Assembly (NCBI GenBank): GCA_910589415.1
Contig: OU342633.1
Span: forward strand, 40,182,210-40,246,209
Reading direction: 5' to 3'
Length of the DNA stretch: 64,000 nt
DNA from: Malachius bipustulatus
Lineage: Eukaryota > Arthropoda > Insecta > Coleoptera > Melyridae
Position numbers and translations under genes: made by a program. The notes below the pieces were generated by a model. That model had not been told where the DNA came from, searched no databases, and was given only the letters and a program-made list of their open reading frames with translations. Shown here one piece after another: positions 60,601-64,000 of this stretch (position 1 is the stretch's first letter; each line of letters begins with the position of its first letter).

Positions 60601-62238
60601 TTTGGTTGATTTCGTTTTTTTGGGAATTTTTCCTTCACAAACTAATAGCGATGAGCAATAACAAGACTATGATAATTTTGGTCTTGGTTTTGGACAATCG
60701 GTCTTGATATTTAATCATTACCTACTTGGTCTTGGTCTTGCATCAGGTCTTGCATCATTACTTGGTCTTGGTATTGCAACAATAGATATAGTGTTGGTCT
60801 TGGTTTTGTGAGTCAAGTGTTGGTCTTTTGTAGAACTTGCTGACGTTCCTTAAAGGTACGCTCAAAAGCAGATGAGAAAATGTTATTCAGTCAGCAAGAC
60901 TCTCGCAGTTCGGTCTTGGTCTTGTGATTGACCTATCCTACTGTGATTTGCTTGAAAGATGGAATCCTTGTCACATTTTTTGATCAGAAATTTGGAGAAC
61001 ACAATGACCACAGCTTTAATTGGGAGAACATAATGACCACAGCCTTTTTGTTTGTTGATTTCGTTTCTCGGACATTTTCCTCCATGAACCACTAGCCATG
61101 ATCAAGAGCAAATGCAAGACTTGGTTTTTGTTTAGGTGTTGGACATTCGGGCTTGGTCTAGTATCGTTAGGCTCATTGTTGGTGTTGGTCTTGGGTGTGA
61201 AGTCTTGGTCTCGTTTGCAAGACTCTTGCTGACGATCCTTAAAGATACTAAAACAGAGAAGAAAATGTTATCCAGCGAGACTCTCGCAGTTCGGTCTTGC
61301 TCTTGGTCAAGTCTCGCAAACATGGTCTTTGTATTGCTCATGCAGGTATTATTGCTCTTGGTCTCGGTCTTGGTGTTTGTACAAGACCTAAACCAAGAAG
61401 AAATTGCAGAAAAACCAAGACCAAGACAAACAATGCTTGGAACCATGAACCATAAACCACCACCATCGTATTGTGATTTGGTTGAACGATGGAATCCAGA
61501 ATTTTTTCCTGTCCTCATCTCTTTAATGCATGTCTTTGGTCGTTGGTGTTATTCATTGTTTTAGCAACACGATTTTGACGAGACGTTAACCGACAATGCG
61601 ACAATCCATTTATAAATACCTATTTCAATTGAAAATAGACGAGACTTTGAACACATTAGTAACCCTAACACCCGGTATTGTATTTTTTTTTTTGAATGGA
61701 AAAATTTGATGTAATTATGAATTTTAAATGCTCATATGCAAGGTTGAAAATTTATAATGTGTGAACGTTCCCATATTCAAACTAATCGCAGAACAATCGC
61801 ATTGTTTCTTGATCAGCTGTAGGACCATATACGATTTATAAACATTGAATCGTTTGTCTCTGCATGCAATTATTATTCATAAAAATAACTCACTCTGTAT
61901 GTCGAGTCGTAGTAACGCTGGTCGCGCTGGTGCAGTCGTGCAGAAAACGTACTGGAAAAAATTGTGTTGTGCTTATTTTCCATTATGCGCGTTCGCCCAT
62001 AGGTGTGGCTTCTCCATTCTTCGGCTCTGTTTTATTTATTCTCCATCGAATGTTTTCGTTACAGATGCGGAGTACTTCTTCCACGGTTCGTCGGGGAATT
62101 ACATGTACCTGGAAACCATCCAGGAAGAAACCTCGGACGATCTGCGTTCCGAGAGCGACTTCTCATCGAGGAACTCCCCCGTCGGATGGTTGGCAACCGA
62201 TTCGGAAACTGGATCAGTGATTTGCATAGATCTTGTTG
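27630..62238 (+). CDS. Unrecognised gene, first two coding exons (27630-27768 and 62065-62238) across a ~34-kb intron
   Basis: Exon 1 starts MEDIAFSDWPGQPVDF and ends LGNP plus one base at a GTAATT donor (27768/27769). Exon 2 begins after TTTTCGTTACAG (acceptor ends 62064), completes Asp, and reads AEYFFHGSSGNYMYLETI ... WLATDSETGSVICIDLVG. It ends with one base before the GTAAGT donor at 62239. Phases agree (1 to 1) and both exons are clearly more GC-rich and stop-free than their surroundings. The 104 residues seen are acidic and Ser/aromatic-rich with no domain, signal peptide or membrane segment. The style suits the disordered N-terminus of a transcription factor or other regulator, which often sits behind a very long first intron; that is inference only. 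Joining the two exons rests on phase and strand, so they might belong to different transcripts. Further exons lie beyond the window. Confidence 0.6.
28218..28800. mobile_element. MITE copy B (intact relative of the element at 13185)
   Basis: It has the same ends as copy A: GGTCATTATTTACATC at 28218 and its complement ending at 28800. Most of the interior is closely similar to 14471-15040. CAAATTTG occurs just before the left end and again at 28806-28813, five bases beyond the right end, consistent with an 8-bp target duplication plus a small change. The element is 583 bp and non-coding. Confidence 0.85.
28801..30420. other. Intronic AT-rich sequence without recognised features
   Basis: I see short open frames only, none with a domain. 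No array or terminal repeats recognised. Confidence 0.5.
30420..31040. repeat. Degenerate tandem repeat, ~130-bp unit with GGACAAACGAATGCC
   Basis: The motif GGACAAACGAATGCCGTTTG or a variant recurs at roughly 30470, 30600, 30730, 30850 and 31000. Copies are separated by AAATTAATTAAATCTGTTCA-like and TAACTTTT-like segments, giving about five diverged units. A G-homopolymer of 15 (30794-30808) lies within. A related motif (GGTCAAACGA) appears at 34955-35625. Confidence 0.7.
31552..32160. mobile_element. Hairpin element, ~609 bp
   Basis: GTGAAACGCACTGGAATAAA at the left is mirrored at the right (GGAATAAAATTCACTATTCA in inverse), with arms continuing for over 120 bp. It directly abuts the next hairpin at 32164. 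The interior holds the CGCAATTTTTCA/ CGGTTTACATGTCCCTATC core seen in other hairpins of this window. Confidence 0.7.
32164..33047. mobile_element. Hairpin MITE, CAGGGTTATTC type
   Basis: Left end TACAGGGTTATTCACGG and right end CCGTGAATAACCCTGTA, TA-flanked. Inverted arms extend almost to the centre near 32590 with minor differences. The interior repeats the shared core (CTTGTTTATAACTCAAAAAC, GACAATCTAAAAATGCAATA). No coding capacity. Confidence 0.85.
33048..34954. other. Intronic AT-rich sequence without recognised features
   Basis: No gene, element end or array recognised in this stretch of the 34-kb intron. Confidence 0.5.
34955..35625. repeat. Foldback built from GCTAACTTCAC and GGTCAAACGA motifs
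   Basis: CCGCTAACTTCACAATT-type segments occur in direct and inverted orientation (about 35085, 35230, 35325, then inverted near 35390 and 35545). They are interleaved with TTTGACCGTTGG / GGTCAAACGATGG in inverse. The result is an imperfect palindrome centred near 35385, probably a decayed hairpin transposon. Confidence 0.6.
36290..36600. other. GC-rich island within the 34-kb intron, open in one plus frame
   Basis: This ~310-bp block is markedly richer in C and CpG than its surroundings, and a plus frame (36255-36620, 121 residues) is open through it. The translation is Arg/Ser/Val-rich with no domain or signal. It might be an alternative first exon, a solo LTR piece or an enhancer. Confidence 0.3.
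36649..37412. mobile_element. Hairpin MITE with outer CAGTGCGCGAG and inner CAGGGTGATGCGC ends
   Basis: The outer ends TACAGTGCGCGAGAAAAG and complement are TA-flanked. Within each arm a second potential terminus, TACAGGGTGATGCGCG, occurs at ~36773 and mirrored near 37288. The arms remain complementary inward to about 36850/37200. The two nested sets of ends suggest one hairpin element captured inside another, or an element with alternative termini. Confidence 0.8.
37634..38486. mobile_element. Diverged hairpin element, ~850 bp
   Basis: CTACCCT...GTATTAACGAAGTT at the left corresponds in inverse to CTTCGTTAATATTCAGAGGG at the right. The inner arm pair GAACCAGGGACGCACC / GTGCATCCCTGGTTC and AAAAGCTAGACATTTCTG / CAGAAATGTCTAGCTTTT are clear. 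Divergence and indels indicate age. Two domainless open frames within are by-products of the palindrome. Confidence 0.65.
38487..39098. other. Intronic AT-rich sequence without recognised features
   Basis: No gene or element recognised. Confidence 0.45.
39099..40067. mobile_element. Foldback element ~969 bp with internal AATTAGCCTTTAATT repeats
   Basis: Ends ACGTCCATTAAGTAGGAAG and complement match for about 65 bp (through GTCGGCAGAATCAAAAAATG). Inside, short units around TTTAATTAGCCTTTAATT and CCACTTTTTGGCGCATG-like segments recur several times in both directions. The element is therefore a mosaic palindrome with subrepeats, in miniature the plan of the large element at 45410. Confidence 0.75.
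40763..41342. mobile_element. Hairpin element ~580 bp (AAGTTCACAT ends)
   Basis: AAGTTCACATAGGTGGTAA at the left is mirrored by TTACCAACACCCATGTGAACTT at the right. Inner arms containing GGTTAAAATGTTGTACCAC / GTGGTACAACGTTTTTAGCC also pair. GGTGGTAAAAC-type subrepeats recur within. No coding capacity. Confidence 0.75.
41343..42763. other. Intronic AT-rich sequence without recognised features
   Basis: A further GGTGGTAAAAC / GAAGTTGGCCCG repeat trace occurs at 41430-41590, related to the preceding hairpin. Otherwise nothing recognised. Confidence 0.45.
42764..43411. mobile_element. Hairpin MITE, CGGGGTGTT type
   Basis: TACGGGGTGTT and AACACCCGGTA ends with TA flanks. The interior carries the CTTGTTTATAACTCAT and CGGCTTACATGTCCCTAT cores shared with 16126-16979 and 32164-33047. 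The arms are imperfect, indicating an older copy. Confidence 0.7.
43412..45402. other. Intronic sequence with a GAGCTAGAAC simple repeat at ~44738-44808
   Basis: Mostly AT-rich and featureless. At 44738-44808 short units around GAGCTAGAACTA/GAACCTGGAGCT repeat about six times. The 45200-45420 open frame has no domain and runs into the Foldback end. Confidence 0.5.
45472..47886 (-). repeat. Left arm of the Foldback: ~16 copies of a 153-bp monomer
   Basis: The monomer length is 153 bp (for example ACCGCTTTGTCGTGCTAGAA at 46321 recurs at 46474). Each unit contains three TTTTCGAGCT-type subrepeats, TACTCCCGGAAAAAATGAAA, and TTTCCGGAAAAACGAAAAAA. Because 153 is a multiple of three and the unit lacks stops, minus-strand frames of up to 357 residues stay open (45806-46879). 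A four-unit higher-order block with a TTCAGCAAAACG variant and a 4-bp TATA insertion occurs twice, 616 bp apart (46915 and 47531). Confidence 0.9.
47887..48869. other. Single-copy spacer (loop) of the Foldback element
   Basis: About 1 kb of AT-rich DNA between the inverted arrays. No transposase-like frame is visible; the 61-residue frame at 48463 has no domain. FB-type loops may carry captured or coding DNA, but none is recognisable here. Confidence 0.6.
48870..52305 (+). repeat. Right arm of the Foldback: ~22 copies of the 153-bp monomer, inverted
   Basis: The same monomer in the opposite orientation, so the open frames are now on the plus strand (48937-50154, 405 residues; 50200-51225, 341; 51271-51684). 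The 51-residue translated unit includes ARYSCAFHFFREYLLTKFRS and TTKRFFSFFRK. The variant TTTTGCTGGAAAATC occurs at about 50086, 50851 and 51157, spaced by exactly 5 and 2 units. The frames break where the TTTTCAAAATTGAGG variant shifts length. The peptide has no signal, domain or plausible start, and its regularity follows from the repeat. Confidence 0.9.
52398..52613. mobile_element. Small element with GTTTCGTCCAC inverted ends
   Basis: GTTTCGTCCACAACTG at ~52398 is mirrored by CAGTCGTGGACGAAAC ending at ~52613. The interior has TTACGTGTGTAGGATT / ACATACGTAACC as a weak second pair. A ~215-bp MITE is likely. Confidence 0.55.
52614..53680. other. Intronic sequence without recognised features
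   Basis: No gene, array or element ends recognised; short open frames here lack domains. Confidence 0.45.
53681..53843 (+). mobile_element. LTR-like remnant, copy 1, left part
   Basis: Starts ACTTTTCCTTCCTGCCCGCA and runs through GGGAGAAGAAGGAAGAAGAT to TCAGTTACTCCCC. This is closely similar to 57951-58088. The continuation is found only at 56278, after the inserted non-LTR element. Confidence 0.6.
53850..55245 (+). pseudogene. Non-LTR ORF2 remnant: RT thumb, RNase H, zinc knuckle
   Basis: In order the frames give QMSVNPRKTVIV (RT palm/thumb), EEAKYLGVTFDRKLLWNSHL, QRQACLAIS, EILLDLPPLHIYLERRA, then RNase H. RNase H begins with FTDGS at 54480 and, after a deletion and frameshift, continues with AEINAI and IFSNSQAAVKAL. 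It ends LVWIPGHSGLGENEIADFLA. LIGPYTGHCKVNHHL and the knuckle CRLCLEDM...HVLCNC follow. Stops at 54697 and 55099 and several frameshifts inactivate it. The usual SDSQ aspartate of RNase H reads Asn (54616-54618). Confidence 0.85.
55268..56221. mobile_element. PIF/Harbinger-like MITE, 954 bp, TTA target duplication
   Basis: Ends TAGTACGAGAGCCCACGACC and its complement lie between TTA on both sides. The inverted arms stay similar for about 90 bp (GACCAAAA, AATCCTGAACCC). A 3-bp TWA duplication fits PIF/Harbinger, though only by target size. No transposase; the interior is AT-rich with tracts like AAATTTTCAAAAATGTC. Confidence 0.75.
56278..56735 (+). mobile_element. LTR-like remnant, copy 1, right part
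   Basis: It resumes at CCCCCCAAACTGGGCATCGT, parallel to 58084 in copy 2, and continues through TACTCGCTTCGTCGAGAATC and CCCTAAATCGTGTCTTAAC. It reaches AACATTTGGTCCCCTAACAT at ~56710. The TTTGGTCCCC boundary resembles the leader just after BEL/Pao LTRs, a weak assignment. Confidence 0.5.
56736..57950. other. Intronic sequence without recognised features
   Basis: No gene or array recognised. The ~80-residue frame at 56923-57165 lacks a domain; related sequence TCACTTCCCGACGGGTTGC / GAGCCACCCGTCGGGAAG (56850 and ~57105) is a weak inverted repeat. Confidence 0.45.
57951..58262 (+). mobile_element. LTR-like remnant, copy 2 (uninterrupted)
   Basis: Covers in one piece what copy 1 has split: ACTTTTCCTTCCTGCCCGCA through CACTCCCCCCAAAACTGGGC, TACTCGTTTCGTCGAAAATC and AATTTGGTCCCCTAACATAG. 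No gag or pol frame follows, so it looks like a solo LTR plus leader. Its continuity proves the order of the nested insertions in copy 1. Confidence 0.55.
58263..59255. other. Intronic sequence without recognised features
   Basis: AT-rich. The minus-strand 106-residue frame at 58300-58620 is hydrophobic with no homology I recognise. Confidence 0.45.
59256..59540. repeat. Degenerate tandem repeat (ACCAAGGTCCGC-type, ~64-bp units)
   Basis: ATCAAGGTCCGCGTCG, ACCAAGGTCCGCTTCGATC and ACCAAGGCCCCTATCGACC recur at about 59357, 59417 and 59483. Each is followed by CCACACAAGCTACCCCGT-like text. Roughly three units, GC-rich relative to neighbours, on the 5' side of a non-LTR fragment. Confidence 0.5.
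59590..59960 (+). pseudogene. Non-LTR ORF2 C-terminal fragment (zinc knuckle)
   Basis: GRPEPENVFKNEEMKRHCKL precedes the knuckle start CRFCMKGEETP at ~59691. After a frameshift ECRAVQKRRYLGF follows, then a degraded tail ending near GDTKCLLG. Same family as the tail at 14150-14250 (shared CRFCxKGxETP). Broken. Confidence 0.75.
60000..60559. other. Intronic sequence without recognised features
   Basis: Repeated KTHAQI-like coding trace at ~60040 (AAAACACACGCCCAAATACT), also seen near 63715, hints at old non-LTR debris. Nothing else recognised. Confidence 0.4.
60560..61500. repeat. Two-copy tandem duplication rich in GGTCTTG
   Basis: AATTGGGAGAACATAACGAC...CACAGCCTTTTTG at ~60575 recurs at ~61018 (AATTGGGAGAACATAATGAC). 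Both copies are followed by GATTTCGTTTC and a GGTCTTGGTTTTGGACA-type segment. GGTCTTG or GGTCTTGGTCTTG occurs over a dozen times; inverse CCAAGACCAAGAC is at ~61415. The unit is about 445 bp. Open frames across it reflect the short repeat and carry no domain. Confidence 0.7.
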
Positions 62239-63000
62239 GTAAGTCAGTCATGGGAAACGGAAATTAGTAAGACAATTTAATTTTATAATAGGTTTAGTAG
62301 TGTGACAGAAGTAATCTGTCCCTAACTGGGCATGTGATGCGGTTGTTTTAAGGAATTTATTTTCCCCAAGTCCCCGAACTTGATATTATGTTACGCCGAG
62401 TGTTACGCCAATGAGTTTCATGAATTGCCAGTGGTGGGATAGAATAGGTACCAGGTGGACATCAATTTTTTGGCACACCTTGGAAAGACCAATTTATGTG
62501 GCAACTTGGTTACGTGATATAAGGCGGTCGCATCCAATTTAAGATCGAATATACGATGATACGATCCCTAATACGATGCAATCCGAGGCTAATCATAGCA
62601 TTAGATTGTCGTCTTGAATGGTGAATGGTGATTGGTGATATGCAGTCATGGTTACTGACTGTAACTGTTTTCACTTTTTAGGCATTAATCTAAATCTTTT
62701 ATGTTTTTCGCTCCCAGATATTTTTAATCGTTCCACGAAAATCACTGCATGATTACCCTGTTATTACCTGGATCATTATTTAGAGGTAAAGTGGTTGACG
62801 TTACATAATCTCCCATTAATACACTTCATTTAAACGGACAACTGATGAGTAGTATTGCTAGTATTACCCACACATCATCAATGGTACCAGGATATCAGGT
62901 ACCAAACTATTAAAGTCCCCGTTTACACGATTTGTCGAATATAATGATGCCTACCAATAAATACTACCGGTCGAAGAGTGTACGGTACGGTCTATTTAGC
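62239..63000. other. Start of intron 2 of the 27.6-kb gene
   Basis: Begins with the GTAAGT donor. AT-rich, no feature recognised. Confidence 0.5.
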
Positions 63001-63340
63001 ACACCCCGTACCCGGTGATTATAATTAACGTAACCGAGTCGACGGTCGACCGTATTGGGTCAGTCAGTGGAAGTGCATTCTGGTGTTAACGGTACCGACC
63101 GACCCACGAACCTGCTTGTCAATAGAGAGACAGAGAGGAAAGACGCTCCGGATTCCAGGCCAAATAACATTCCGCAAACGAGCGTGTGTAGTTGTCGACA
63201 GGTCGAAGTGAGAGTACCGTACATCCTCGTACGAACCAAATTTACAATGCAACAGGCGAGTGGCGACACTAATCCCATCGGTAGCAACAGGTGTAATCTG
63301 GCGCTTCTTTTGCTACTATTCAAAACATTTACGTAAATAA
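63000..63340 (+). other. CpG-richer block, possible alternative first exon or enhancer
   Basis: ACCGAGTCGACGGTCGACCG and GGTACCGACCGACCCACG stand out from AT-rich surroundings. A TCAGTCAGTGGAAG initiator-like sequence at ~63060 precedes a 93-residue open frame (63055-63336) without domain. Could be a 5' untranslated exon of an internal promoter. Speculative. Confidence 0.25.
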
Positions 63341-63719
63341 TGTCGAAAATGTTTATTATTGTTTACAAGATTGAAATGTACCGGCCATTCAGTACCATTG
63401 GTCCAAACTTGAAGCACCGAAATCAACACTATTCCCTTCCTATCACGCTATGTAGGGTCATAGTCATACTCATAATAAAGCGTATGCCTTCTCCAAAAGT
63501 GACACAGCGTTATTAGCGAGCTGAGGCTCTGAGCCCTGTCTCACCCCCAGGAGTAAACCAGATTTGATGAATACTACCCCTGTAAATTTTGAACTACCAA
63601 AATGGGTTGTATGGTAGGATGACCGTGTTCAAAGTTGACAACGCCCTTGAAAAGTTGAGCCATCCGGTCACAGAAGGTTCACTGAGGCTTCTTTTCTACC
63701 CTCCAGTGACCAAAACTCA

Positions 63720-63960
63720 CGCGCAAATAGTATCGAGACTGGAGTCCCTCAAGACGCGGTAAACGGTCCAACGCTCTACAACATCTACACAGTCGACCTC
63801 CCCAGATCGATGCGAGATATCCCAGATCGACGTTGCAACTGAGAAAAGTTATCGAACAAAGTAATCGTCAAATCGACTTTGACGAATTAACCAATAAATG
63901 GTTCGAAAAATACCGAACCCAATTCAAAACCCAAACAAACAACCGGAGTGCACGTACGTC
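63720..63960 (+). pseudogene. Non-LTR reverse transcriptase fragment near the right edge
   Basis: TGVPQDAVNGPTLYNIYTVD starts near 63749 and corresponds to the RT motif usually read G-V-P-Q-G-S-V-L-x-P-x-L-Y-N-I-Y-T in Jockey/I-type ORF2. A stop follows at 63842, then a shifted tail with NKWFEKYRTQF. The two substitutions in the PQG motif and the stop indicate a dead copy. It may continue beyond the window. Confidence 0.75.
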
Positions 63961-64000
63961 AGAGATATACAAGAGAGAAGACGGAAATCCGAAGAAATGA

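Noticed and set aside
61132..61564. Overlapping 128-142-residue frames on both strands
   Set aside because: They fall in the GGTCTTG-rich duplicated block; composition reflects the short repeat and no domain is visible.
1..64000. tRNA, rRNA or snRNA genes
   Set aside because: Several TTCGAAT strings were looked at as possible tRNA B boxes, but none had a matching A box or cloverleaf-compatible flanks.

Overview
The window is nuclear DNA of an arthropod, almost certainly an insect. It has spliced genes with GT-AG introns, AT-rich non-coding DNA, and a heavy load of insect-style transposable elements: decayed mariner-like DDE transposase, RNase-H-bearing non-LTR elements, TA-flanked hairpin MITEs, a Foldback-like element and LTR remnants. 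I cannot name the species. A beetle is a guess, from the calcitonin-like neuropeptide and the many CAGGGTG hairpin MITEs.

Region 1 (1-18701, minus strand) is the 5' half of the giant E3 ubiquitin ligase gene UBR4 (poe/purity of essence in flies). Twenty-three exons can be placed with matching reading phases at every junction. They give about 2,430 residues from the initiator Met through the UBR zinc box (from residue ~1693) and the conserved block after it. The gene runs off the left edge. Its second intron (10172-18341) is a transposon graveyard: a dead mariner-type transposase, a MITE with a non-LTR retroelement inserted in it, and three hairpin elements.

Region 2 (18702-20880) is a probably bidirectional intergenic segment with a perfect CRE. 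It is followed by a compact three-exon plus-strand gene, with TATA box, for a secreted neuropeptide precursor. The precursor carries two near-identical disulfide-ring, Pro-amide peptides that I read as calcitonin-like.

Region 3 (20881-27600) holds repeats, a 235-bp hairpin, and a 2.4-kb terminal-inverted-repeat unit (23245-25679) carrying a broken THAP-domain gene and a convergent broken SWIM-zinc-finger gene. A promoter-like segment with an E-box between two CCAAT boxes comes next.

Region 4 (27601-64000) is the 5' part of an unrecognised plus-strand gene. Its first coding exon is at 27630-27768 and the next recognisable one is at 62065-62238, so the intron is about 34 kb. That intron holds nearly everything else: hairpin MITEs, related ACAAACGA-type repeats, and a 6.96-kb Foldback-like element (45410-52365). 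The Foldback arms are inverted arrays of a 153-bp monomer that is open in frame. A three-level nest (LTR remnant, then non-LTR element, then MITE) lies at 53681-56735. GGTCTTG-rich DNA and further non-LTR fragments follow. The three genes show no functional link to each other.
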